This document shows positions 1 to 10,348 of a stretch of 64,000 bases of DNA, in pieces. A program made the position numbers and the translations under genes. The number at the start of each line of letters is the position of its first letter. The first letter of the stretch is position 1. Below the pieces are notes generated by a model. That model did no database searches, had not been told where the DNA came from, and saw only the letters and a list, made by a program, of their open reading frames with translations. This DNA is from Lingula anatina (taxonomy: Eukaryota; Brachiopoda; Lingulata; Lingulida; Lingulidae): positions 28,963-92,962 of the forward strand of contig NW_019773847.1 of NCBI RefSeq assembly GCF_001039355.2. The letters run 5' to 3'.

Positions 1-1431
1 TTTTTCCTGTTTATTTACGTAGATGCCATTTGGCAAAAGAAAAAAATGGTGATCTGGTTTGAAAGAGAGACAGAAAAATAAGTCATTTATCTTCCCAAAA
101 CAGATGACTGTTGCATCATGCACATCTATGCACTTATCTTTTGAAAGATTTTTTTTCACATAATGGATGACTAATTGACGTCTGCTCATTTCAGTTTGGG
201 AGACCTTTGGCAAACTGCTTTGAAAAAAATCGATAAAAATGTCTGACATTTAATGAAATTCTCTGAAAACCATGGAAAATTCCAGAAAATGTTTTTTTTA
301 AGCATCAGTGAGACTCAGAGTTGGCTTTAAAGGAAGCTACATTTGATGTTTAAGAAGTGATGTAAATATAGAAAAGAGATTTCTGTTTTGCATATGTTAA
401 CAAAGCCACATGGATAAATGTATACAAGATATCAGATAAAACTGCACGCACTGCCAAATGAACAGGAATATGGTGAACCAGACCTACCAAAATATTATTC
501 CCTTCCGTAAATACTGTTATAATTAAATAATCTACAATACCTACTTGTCTCCTGCAGTGGAATAATGTAAATAAAATTTAAAGAAAATCAAGTACTAGTA
601 CAACCTTATTATGAAGCATCGAAAAATGATTTCTTTCTAAACATTATATAATTTTTATTTTGGGAAGATAGGGGCTGGAAAGAAGGAGGAGATAGAAGTT
701 GTTGCTGGTCTTTTTGTTATATATATATTTCCAAAAGTAAAATTAATTTTGTCTCATTTGATAATTGATAATACAGTAGGTAAAAGAAAGGGAGCCAAAT
801 TTTAGCAAGGTTTAAAAGTATTTGTGAATAAAAGCAACTGTGCAAGACTCGTACATATTCATGAGGAGAAATAATAAAAATAAAACTATAAAATACTGTG
901 GAATAACATCAAAGGGGGGATATTAAGCAAAGAGTGCATATATTAAAGCATAATTAATAATCAAAGCACAAAAAAATAAGCAAAGACAGTAATATCCTTT
1001 AAGTAAAAATAACCAAATAAATGTATAAAGAAAATTAAAAAAAAAAAAATTTGATAAAAAATGTTATAAGATATCCAGGTAAGAAAAGTAACACAGATTC
1101 TTCAAACAGATCAATTATCAAAATGTTTTTCATCCAAAGAATATATATACTCCAAAAGTGTGAGTGGTTAGTTTTATACTTCCATGACAGAAGACTGTTA
1201 GTTTTACACACTCCTAAGATGTTTTAGAAGTTTTGGTTAAAGAAGATTGTGAATGCCTGATACAGGTACATCCAACACAAGAAGTGATGCCAGCAAAGTG
1301 GGGAAAAAAGTGAACAGCTGATCCAACATCAAGAACTTGAACGAAAATTGACAGACGAAGTCACAGTGAGCAGCAGAAAACACCACCACCATCACTAGGT
1401 CATGATAAACTAGGTCAACCAAGGTCAAAGG
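1..1431. other. AT-rich flank, probable 3' UTR of the 292-residue gene
   Basis: No coding region is supported here. The part next to 1432 is probably the 3' untranslated region of the minus-strand gene that ends there. A minus-strand AATAAA signal (TTTATT on the plus strand) sits at 654-659 and could be its polyadenylation signal. The rest is simple AT-rich sequence with short A and AT runs. Confidence 0.4.
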
Positions 1432-2310
1432 TCAAGAAAAGGACTTACTATCATCACAGGCAGAATCACAATGATCACAGGTGGCTGGAGTCTGCTTTGA
1501 CCGTTTCTTCTGACCGCAAGATGGACAAGACTTTGATTGCTTCTTATCTTTTTTATCACGCTTGCCTAAGAATGAACTGTGCGAGAAAAACTTGTCATCG
1601 TCTGAATCATCTGAATCGAGATTTAAATCTCCAAATTTTTCAGCACAAGTCTTCCATCTTTCTCCCGGAGGCTTATCACTGAAAAACTCCTCCATAATGG
1701 CACTGCTCATAGTTTCAAATTCCTCAAAGAAACTTGGTTTCTTTTTTCTACATGAAGAAGAGGAACTTTCTCCAAAAATGTCCTCCATTTTGGGGGAGGA
1801 AAAGAAACTGTCACTAAAGGCAGACTTACTTTTGTCCCTGGAGCGAGTACGTCTCAGGTGTGGTCTAGATTTTTTATCAAACTCATGCTGCATGCCAAAG
1901 GGATCACACTCAGCATCAAACGGAGAGAAAATATCTTGAAACTTCTTACCGCAGGGTTCACCTTCACCAAAGCTCTGATCTTCAGGATGACCTTGACCTT
2001 TGGAATCTGTGTCATGGTCACTTCTCTGCAATGGCGGACGTTTGCCTTTATGCTCTTCACTCTCCTCATCTGTGGAGCCATGATAGTGTTTGAATTCATC
2101 CGTAAATTCATTGAAACACTTCTCAAAGTCTGACAGTTTAGGGTTCTTTGTCCCAAAATTCACTTTGGCAAACTTCTGCTGTAAGTTCTTGGCCCCCATC
2201 TTGGGGCTCCCCCCACTAGGAGACCCTGGAGGCTGAGGGGGTAACTCCCGGGACCCCTGGGACCTTATCCTCATGATGATCCTCTTTTTAGGTTGAGGAT
2301 TTTGAGCCAT
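1432..2310 (-). CDS. Unrecognised acidic/basic disordered protein with C-terminal CxxC pairs, 292 aa
   Basis: I do not recognise this protein. It is an uninterrupted frame of 292 codons whose ATG sits in a good context (AACAACATGG). It has no signal peptide or membrane segment. The N-terminus is basic and Pro/Gly-rich (1-45). Acidic-aromatic short motifs recur: FEKCFNEFTDEF (62-73), DIF at 126-128 and 177-179, FFEEF (194-198), EEFF (207-210) and DDDKFF (237-242). These look like docking motifs in a disordered chain. The C-terminus has cysteines spaced as a possible zinc-binding knuckle (C262-x2-C265, then C278-x2-C281-x3-C285). A perfect donor (A|GTAAGT) lies at 1449/1448, seven codons before the stop, so the last residues might instead be encoded by an unseen downstream exon. 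Low-complexity coding could also be an open frame by chance, but the length argues for a real gene. Confidence 0.6.
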   Translation of the reverse strand: MAQNPQPKKRIIMRIRSQGSRELPPQPPGSPSGGSPKMGAKNLQQKFAKVNFGTKNPKLSDFEKCFNEFTDEFKHYHGSTDEESEEHKGKRPPLQRSDHDTDSKGQGHPEDQSFGEGEPCGKKFQDIFSPFDAECDPFGMQHEFDKKSRPHLRRTRSRDKSKSAFSDSFFSSPKMEDIFGESSSSSCRKKKPSFFEEFETMSSAIMEEFFSDKPPGERWKTCAEKFGDLNLDSDDSDDDKFFSHSSFLGKRDKKDKKQSKSCPSCGQKKRSKQTPATCDHCDSACDDSKSFS

Positions 2311-4694
2311 GTTGTTAAGAGTCAGTAACTAGAGATAACAGCAGTCTTTCAAATTCAGCCTATAGACACAGTGTATATCTATGAATAGTCCATGTACAGA
2401 TGATATCATATAAGTCCACAGTACTTTTTTTTAGCTTAAGTCAACATGTATGTCATCGGCGTACATATAATCCACACACTGCCAAGCAGAAATTTCTTCC
2501 CTAAATCTCTTGGCATGTATATAGTCCTAGGAATAACACCTCACATATATGCGCCCATCACTGTGTGGGTTATATACCTGTCTTCTCTGTTGCTTGCTAA
2601 GCCAAATCACAGTCTAAGGATGAAGCAAACACCTGAGTTTCCAACTATTTTCTATTCTGAGATAGTTATTACTCAACCTGTGAAGGATTCCAGCAAGGTC
2701 ACATACTTATGAGCAGAACCAATGGGAATGACTGTACATGTACTGTACCTTCTTCGAACTTGGCATCCTTCCTGTGCTTGGGAATACATATATAACAACT
2801 ATCACAACATCCAAGGTTGATCAGAGATAATGTTAACTCTGAAGAGGAGACCACTTTACTGTTTAATTTACCTGTAGTAATCATACACCACACCTGGTTC
2901 CTCTATAGCTATTCTCAATATTCCCATCAGCTGATTTTAACACAGACTAGAATTTTCCAGCAAATGTATCACAGAGGTTTTATGAACTCTTAGAGAAGGG
3001 TGGAGCAGAATAAATGACTTGTTCCAGAGTAAAGAATCAGCTGACTATGCCTGACCCACCTACGGAATGTGCAGTGCCCCAGAAAATATGTTTATCCGGA
3101 TGAAAAAAAATGTAGCACTTGTTAGCTACATGTTGCCCTCCTGTGTTTAGTGGTCCGTATCAACATGTTATCATACTTGCGCCGCAGTCACCTCTGAATG
3201 CACACCTCACGTACTTAAACATGCACGCACGTGGTCCGTAGACTTGGCTCAGAATTCAGATCTACAGTCCCTACCTCTACACTAAACTAAGCTCAAGCTG
3301 TAAGATGATACACTGGCTTTTCCTGAGGCGGACTGAATCATGTTCCGACCAGTAAGGCTACACAAGGGGGTTACCACACGTGCCTCATTTCTTTTCACAT
3401 GATCTTTTAACTGTGCTCTGTGACTTGTGGCAATTGTTATTTAATGACAGAAATTTGACAGAATAGACACACAGAAGATACCACCCCTTTCTTCATAAGA
3501 ATCAAAAAAGACTGATACCCACTTTTGGTTGCTAAATCCCACTTTTGAGTACATGCTAAACAATGACTAATTTGACATTTTTGATTTACAAACTGGGACT
3601 TTCAAGAATGTCATTGTATTATTTTGAAAGCAAGGAAGAGCAGACAATGGGAACAAAAGAGAAACTTCATCTCCTCCTTCTTGGAATGTTATCACAATTG
3701 AACCAGAAAAAATCTTGACAAGTTTATTGTAGGTTTAAATATAAGGTTCAGTTTTGGCTATTTTGTACGGTTATGTAAAGTTTTTTTAGTAGTAGATTTA
3801 TTAGTAGTGTTTTAACAAATTCATAACCTTATTTATTTATGACAAACAGTTCAGAGGTCCATAGTGTACACTGGTGATTTATATAAGCTACAAAAAACTT
3901 CTTCTTCTTCTTATTTTTTGTTATTATTACTACACACACATTAATGGAAACTTTCTAAGTTGAATATCTATCAAGATCACAAGTGAGTATACAGCTCATC
4001 AAAGAGAAATGACATGCTGCACCTTCAAATATTAACTATGTAATATAGTAACAAGACACCTCTTCTCTAACAGGATGTAATTCCTGTTTATCATAATCAG
4101 AAGTCCAGCTGTCAAAGTTAATCAAAGAGATATTTTGCATCATCATTTAAGTACACATGGTGTGGCCACTTATCTGAATATTAACGCACCCTGCATACCA
4201 TGGGGAAATGTAACTGATCCTGTTATGTGGCCCTTGCCCCTCCTCACCCAGGACCCCAGGGAAATCGGGGTATGAACATGATATCATTATATCTGTTCTT
4301 AATACCTAGAGGAGTTTGAACAATTCTAAAACTATTTTTCAATTAAAGATGAATAGTCATGAGTTATATCCATTAATAAATTTATACAGGAACAATGTTA
4401 TCATTAGTGTTAATTAAATGATTACAGAAATCAGGACCCCCCCACCCCAGGAGATATCAAATCTTTCACTTAGAAAAAATAAAATAAAAACAGATTTGAT
4501 AAGTAATATAATCATCCCTTATCTCTTTCTTTTTACCTCTCACTAACAGTACTAAAGAACTATCTTAGTAAATTCCCTTCCAGCAATCTTAATCAGCATC
4601 CTGACAACTATCATCAAATCCAAATGTTATTTCTTTCTTGTTATTTGACACTAATTAAATCAGTGTGATTTATTATCTTTTCTTTTTTTTTCAG

Positions 4695-4950
4695 AGCTGT
4701 CCTCACACATTCCTGATTTTCAGCAGTGGTTTTTCTCATAGGAGGACATCAATGTCTTCCCATCACTGCCTGCAGTGCCTCAGATGTCAGAATTTCAGCC
4801 GTCTAAAGAGACCTGACACAAGAGGGGAAAAAACATTCACAGCTTTGACAGGAGGGTGGAAAAAGGGGAGTGTCAAAGTTGTGTCTGTGTCTGGAAATAA
4901 ACCCTGGTTATTAGACTAATAAAGATACCCTAATAAATACTGCACTTGTT
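4695..4950 (+). other. Possible terminal exon with poly(A) signals
   Basis: A strong acceptor (CTTTTTTTTTCAG) at about 4682-4694 is followed by a short frame ELSSHIPDFQQWFFS and a stop, read with the exon in one of its three phases. AATAAA signals follow at about 4918 and 4931. This is the shape of a last exon plus 3' UTR of a plus-strand gene. No upstream exon could be identified between the window start and this point, so the call rests on splice and poly(A) signals alone. A second frame stays open to 4919 but is Ser/Arg-rich and unconvincing. Confidence 0.2.
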
Positions 4951-6229
4951 TTATTACTGTGATCATTTATTGGAGAAAACATTTTTTATGTTCTGTCGCT
5001 TGTAGGGTGGAGAAAAGGAAGCTGATTAAGTGATCTTAAAGTTGTTTGGATTCACTCTGAATGTTCTATTTTTTTTAAGCCATTCACTTTAGCAAATATA
5101 TTTCAATATTACAGCCAATTTCCAGAGAGTTACATTAAACATGGAAGAAGGCATTTTATATTTGTTTGGTCTAGCTCAAATATAATTGGCTCAACATATG
5201 AACACAGCTTGCAAATGCTGAAATTTTGGTCAAGGTAAAAAAGAATATCAGAATTTTAAATCAATTTTAAAAACAATTTTGGGGGTGTTTATTTTCCTCT
5301 CTTTGGCCCCTGACCACACAAGGGATTGACAGTGTGTGTAAACAAACAGAGTCACCCATACCCTCAGCTATGTGGACATATCCCAACATAAAGTTCAAGT
5401 GGCATTCTTTTACAGACACCGCCATATAGGTACTAGAACAGCCAACCTAAGACAGGTATATTTTATGGTTCAACTTCGAACTATTGTGACCCTATCATCA
5501 ACTAGAAACCCTTTTAGGCAGTGGAGCTTGGGGAGGGGGGCAAACTGCCCTTTTGACCATAAAATGTCTGATCTGAGTCAAAACTTCAGGAAATTAGGTC
5601 TAGCTTCTTTGCCATTCAGATCAATTGAGAGGGTTATAAAAAATGTGGAATTAATTGACTGAGTCATATAAGAAATTGGTAGTAGTGATTAATAAGCATT
5701 ACAGGGAATCTGCACTGTTTTTTTATGTTAAATTCTGTATCTGTGGCTCCTTTATAACTTGGCATGTATTATCAGTCTTTATTTTTGACATTTTCATTTT
5801 ACACAGGTGCTTTTAATTTGCATTGTAAAGATGAGGCCTAAGTCTCGGGTGTGGCGGGGGGGGGAGGCAGCTTCTAAACATAAAAATCTCCACGTACGGC
5901 TCTTCAGTTTATCTTTCACACATGTGGAAAAAAGAATTGAACAAAGTTGACAGTCATGGCATGGTATTAAAACTGAAGTTAATGGCATGAGGAACAGGAC
6001 CTGGCTACAAAGTTCACATATTTTATGACTTAGGCATGCAACCTTTCTGTCACACTAAGTGATCTTTGCTCTCCGTCTTGTTGACAGAGAAAATATTGGA
6101 CGAGCAGAGAAAAAAGACAGATGAGGTTGTTTAAAGAGAGGAATTTTGCTAAAAAGCTGTATAGATGGTCATTATTCAGAGTGAGGAGGATTTGGAAAGT
6201 TCATATGTATTAGTGACCAGGGCCCTGTC

Positions 6230-6325
6230 TTACAAAGTTACTTCAGCGCGAAAACTGGTCTAAACTTTTGAGACCAAATTTAAGTGTACGACGACCCTAG
6301 GTAAATCATCAGTAGTATAATAAAA
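6230..6325. repeat. Dispersed repeat copy (GGTCTAAA/AGACC family)
   Basis: A GGTCTAAACTTTTGAGACC core followed by GGTAAATCATCAG resembles stretches near 19.9k (inverted) and 24.42-24.52k. The order of blocks is the same in all three, so they look like diverged copies of one short interspersed element. No ends or target-site duplications could be fixed. Confidence 0.4.
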
Positions 6326-6349
6326 TGAAAAATTTCACCTGTTTTATTA

Positions 6350-6352
<3 letters not shown>

Positions 6353-6393
<41 letters not shown>
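6353..6393. repeat. Poly-A tract, about 41 bp
   Basis: A homopolymeric A run that begins a few bases after TTTTATTACT. It may be the tail of a retroposed copy on the plus strand, but no recognisable body lies upstream apart from the short dispersed repeat at 6230-6325. Confidence 0.8.
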
Positions 6394-6397
<4 letters not shown>

Positions 6398-7335
6398 CTT
6401 ATGCTTTGACCCAATAGTTTTTATATGCATCAAGAAACTTAATCACTCACACCCTGTGTGCCCCACCCCAACCTCACACATCACGCTAACATTCAGAGAA
6501 AACTAGAAATTTAAGCACCTCTCTCACACTCAGGGTGCCAACAACTCAATGGAAGAAAACTTTAAAGAAAAGCAATTTTTCAAAAACATTCTTTGAAATG
6601 TCAAGTCGGCCTGTCACTCAGTAAACCTGTCTTATATTCAGATTGCCACAGACTGTGAATACTTGATGTAAATAGCTTCAGAAATAAAAATAAGTTCTGA
6701 TGTGGCTTGTTTGAAGAATGTATCAACATCCTTGACAACATGGTATGTCACCCATCAGGCCACATCAAGGCTATTTTTAATTCTAAAGCTATTTCCTTTC
6801 TTACCAAAGAATAGCAAATAAATAAAAAGCAAACTTTGGTTTAATTGTTTTTTGTTTTACTGGTTGATCAGAGATTCAAGAGGACCTTTCCAGATTTCCG
6901 AATAAAAAGACTTTCATTTAACTTTTTGGCAACAGCATACAGGAAATAAACAATGCAAAATTCACACTTTGAATATTTACTAGTAATCATCTCATACAGT
7001 AATAATATAACATAGCTCAAAGGTCTAAAGATATATTTGATTACAGTAATGTTTTAACAATCCACTGAGTAAGATAAGAATATCTATCATTTTTTCAAGA
7101 TACTTCTAACAGAAATCATACAGGAGTAAAATTTTGCAAACCCAAATGATTACACATATGACAATGACAACATTTGCTTTACACAAAAGTAATACCAAAA
7201 ACTTCAGATATATAAAACTTCAGTTTTGTTAACCTTGTAAACTGCAATTCAAATGACTGCCTTCAACAAAACTACTTTTAAAGCAAAGGTTAATCTGCCT
7301 ACTCAATGAAAACCCTGTTAACTACCGGGGAGGCT

Positions 7336-7615
7336 GTCTGTCACTCTAACAGCAAGAGCCATTTCAAGTACTTTCAATAAAAACTAGAAATAAATTTCTT
7401 AGCAGTAAAATGTCTATTGGTCTACATGCAAAGGGTTTTTCATCCAGTTTCAACAAAACCCTTTTTTCTGACAGTACAATTGTCTTTCAATCTAAAAGCA
7501 AGCATGCATTAAAAAAAAAAATAATAAGCAGTACTAATTTGTCTATCAATCTAGCAGCAAGGACGATTTCATGTAACTTCAGCAAGAACATTTATAATTT
7601 TCTAGCAGTTTTAAT
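7336..7615. repeat. Diverged tandem repeat, four units of about 60-76 bp
   Basis: Four successive units start with GTCTNTCNNTCTA at 7336, 7412, 7482 and 7541, each followed by GCAAG and later by a CTTCA/TTTCAACAA block and AGCAGTNNNAAT. The copies are strongly diverged. They lie downstream of the 576-residue minus-strand gene, so they could be in its 3' untranslated region. Confidence 0.5.
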
Positions 7616-8617
7616 GTTCAACTATAGTCTCTATTTCAACAACTGATCATTTGTGGAAAAAAATACATAAGTTTGGAATAATACTGTCCTTCGAACTGCT
7701 AAGACTTCAAATTCTACACCATAAATGAAATATTCAAAGTACCTCCAAATTCATTAACAAAAAAACCTTTTCAAATGCACTTCTTATTCAAAAAAATTTC
7801 CAGAACATTTTTACAGCTAATTTATGAAGTGTAATTGAAAAAAAAAACTTCAATTGACGCTAAAACCAAATGGCAGTCATACAACAGAAAAAATCAATAA
7901 GATAAATGAGACAGCATCCAATTCCATAGCTCGCTCTGCCTATTATTACACAATCAATAACAAAACTGTGTCTAAAAGCCTACTTCTGCTAATACTTGGT
8001 GAGTAGCAAGAGCTACTCAAGTGCTGATTATAAAGCCCTAATTTTTTGTCTCAGAGATCCATTTATCCAAGAACCATATTAAATCTTCAGAATAACACAT
8101 TAAAACTGGTTTAACTGTATCAGAACTTACAAGTTGTCTTTCGTTGTTTAGATCTCTGAACTTATCAAAGTCAATTTCTCATAATTTCCATACTGTTTCC
8201 TGAGGGGGTTTATAGCCTTGACCTTCACTGTATATTTTGTACGAGAAGCTGTTTTGATGAAGTGGTATTTAGCACTTATCAAAAGCAGGTTTAGGGGGTG
8301 ATTTTACCAAAAGAGCACTTAATTAAGAACATATACGTTGCACCTGGCATTAAAATTTATCATGGGAAGGATTTTAAAGTTGGGCCTTGCTGCCATGAAA
8401 GACCCCTACTTTTAAGAGATAAATATCACCTGGGGCCAAAGAATCTGTCTTTTACTTTCACTTCGTTAAGTTATAAATACAGGTACATTCTCAGAAGAGG
8501 TTATTTCCAATCTTAAAATTAAGATTTTCTAGCGGAGTGCAATTTTTGTACTTAAATTAAACATTTAAGTTTCTTATAAAACCAAAACACCCTAAACTGG
8601 CCTCAAATGGTAGAAAA

Positions 8618-10348
8618 TCACTTTTTATCTCTGGATCTCATGCTTTCTGCCATTGAAGAATCCATCGTACCATAGTCTGATGTAGCACTGGGTGTTGTTG
8701 GTGTTTTAGCACCCTTCACATCCCCATTGGCTGCTTCCACATTGGCTTTAGTAAGCGGTGCAGGACGAGCACGCTGACGAACACGTCTCGCAGGTGAACC
8801 TGCCTCTATGGCGTCTTGTGCATCTCCTGCACCCACATTTGGAGAGAAGACGGTTCTTTTCACGGAATCTATGGCCTCACTGACTGGCGTGCTTTTAATA
8901 TTGGATTTGGAATAGCCTCTGGTGGTTTCTTTCCCTCCCTGGGATCCTTCCTTGGTTTCCAGTTTCAGAGTTCCGTCCTCTGTTTCTATTTCTTCGTTGA
9001 GTTGCATCTGCATCTTGTCATGCTCTTTTCTCGTCTTTGATTTGCCTTCTTTGGTTTCTGTGGTTTTGATGGAACGACCAGCTTCGTCGATGGCATATCT
9101 GTTCTTCTCTTCCTTGCTTTTTGTCCCGCCAAACTCTTGACCTACTTCTGCCTCCAGGTGTGCTTTTCTTCGAGCTGCCACTTTCCCAGAGGCATCTTTC
9201 TCTTCCACATCAACATCCGTTACTTTGTGCTTCTTTTCTTTCACATTTCCAGTCACTTCAGCACCTTTGGTCTTTATAATCTCCCCGTCTGCTCCACGCT
9301 CCATTTTTGTTGTCTCACTCTTTTTGCCTTCTGCAATTTTGCTGGTTGTGGTTTCTGCTTTCTTAGTTTTGGTTGCACTGTCCCCAGTTTGAGCATCAAA
9401 AGACTTAGTTGTGCTGAGTTCCAATTTTTTCTCCTCTTGGTTCAAATCCTTTGTGGTATCCAATTTGCTTAGTTTGGAAAGGGTTCTGCCATCTTTACCT
9501 TTTGATTCTTCCTCTGTTAGCTTCTTGCCCTCTTTCTTCTCTTCCCTCTTCACAATGCTGGTTGATTTTTCTTCAGCACTACCGCCAACTGCCAACGCCT
9601 TACTGCCAGGCTCTCGAAACTGTTTCACATCACTTCGTTCCTCCTTGACTTCATTGCTATCATGTGACTCCTCCTTCGTAGTGGTCGTTTTCCCATCCTT
9701 AGTTATAGTGCGCTGTACATTTTCAGATTTTGAAGACTTCTTTACTGTTTTCTTTTCACTTTTTGATGAGGAGACAATGCCACCACCTTCATTTCTTTCA
9801 GCTAAATCGCCCCTTTTTCTTTCCGATAAGTTTTTGTTTTTGCTATCAATTTCATCTTCATATGCTGCGTTTTCACGGCTTCTTAATCTATGCAACTTGC
9901 TGCCCCTGCCCCTTAGATCATCATCGTCATCATCATCAAAATGTTTCTTGCCAGAGCGATTTAAAAATGATTTCGTTTTGGATGCAAACATGTCGTCTGT
10001 ATCCACATCAAACTCTCTCAGTCCACTTTTGTTTTTTGAGCTACGGCTAGAGTAATCCACCTCAGATACATGCTTTCTACTGTCCTCGCTTTTTGACTTG
10101 GCGCTGTCATCCAAATACTCGAAAAAGCTTCCTACATTTCTCCTATTCCTACTGGTACCAACATCCCAGTCGTCAAAGTCAAGAGCACCATCTTGAAGTT
10201 TTGTTCGGTGGTGCCGACCCAGAGCACTCGTGCCTTTACTTCTGAACTCAAAGGAGCTGTCACCTTTCCTCTCCTGTAGAAGCTGTTTGGCGAGGCTGGT
10301 GCGATTTCCTCCTGGGCGCCCTCCACCTATAGATACGCTGATATTCAT
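8618..10348 (-). CDS. Unrecognised Lys/Glu/Thr-rich disordered protein with cryptic DG-repeats, 576 aa
   Basis: I do not recognise this protein. It is one open frame of 576 codons with no intron, signal peptide or membrane span. Residues 1-30 (MNISVSIGGGRPGG..., LAKQLLQERK) are the least low-complexity part. Residues 50-150 are acidic, with aromatic patches (DFDDW 57-61, SFFEYLDD 74-81) and a run of seven Asp at 138-144. Residues 160-480 are extremely rich in Lys, Glu, Thr and Ser. Within them a loose hairpin-like unit of about 16 residues recurs, with Asp-Gly or an equivalent turn in the middle and Thr/Lys after it: around 214-228, 278-293, 349-364, 381-396, 419-435 and 454-469. The C-terminus has an Arg-rich patch (RRVRQRARPAPL, 521-532) and a Ser/Thr tail. 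A cytoskeletal or nuclear scaffold role is possible but not shown. The reading frame, not the function, is what I am confident of. Confidence 0.65.
   Translation of the reverse strand: MNISVSIGGGRPGGNRTSLAKQLLQERKGDSSFEFRSKGTSALGRHHRTKLQDGALDFDDWDVGTSRNRRNVGSFFEYLDDSAKSKSEDSRKHVSEVDYSSRSSKNKSGLREFDVDTDDMFASKTKSFLNRSGKKHFDDDDDDDLRGRGSKLHRLRSRENAAYEDEIDSKNKNLSERKRGDLAERNEGGGIVSSSKSEKKTVKKSSKSENVQRTITKDGKTTTTKEESHDSNEVKEERSDVKQFREPGSKALAVGGSAEEKSTSIVKREEKKEGKKLTEEESKGKDGRTLSKLSKLDTTKDLNQEEKKLELSTTKSFDAQTGDSATKTKKAETTTSKIAEGKKSETTKMERGADGEIIKTKGAEVTGNVKEKKHKVTDVDVEEKDASGKVAARRKAHLEAEVGQEFGGTKSKEEKNRYAIDEAGRSIKTTETKEGKSKTRKEHDKMQMQLNEEIETEDGTLKLETKEGSQGGKETTRGYSKSNIKSTPVSEAIDSVKRTVFSPNVGAGDAQDAIEAGSPARRVRQRARPAPLTKANVEAANGDVKGAKTPTTPSATSDYGTMDSSMAESMRSRDKK

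Larger units (their letters stand above)
2311..8617. other. Intergenic, no confirmed gene
   Basis: The stretch contains the 5' flank of the 292-residue gene, a possible isolated terminal exon near 4695, a dispersed repeat copy near 6240, a 41-bp A tract (6353-6393), a diverged tandem repeat at 7336-7615, and the likely 3' flank of the 576-residue gene. The frames that open here are short, AT-rich and do not look coding. Confidence 0.5.

Noticed and set aside
9411-10055. 214-codon plus-strand frame
   Set aside because: It is antisense to the 576-residue gene. Its Ser/Phe/Leu-rich product is what the Lys/Glu-rich codons give when read backwards.
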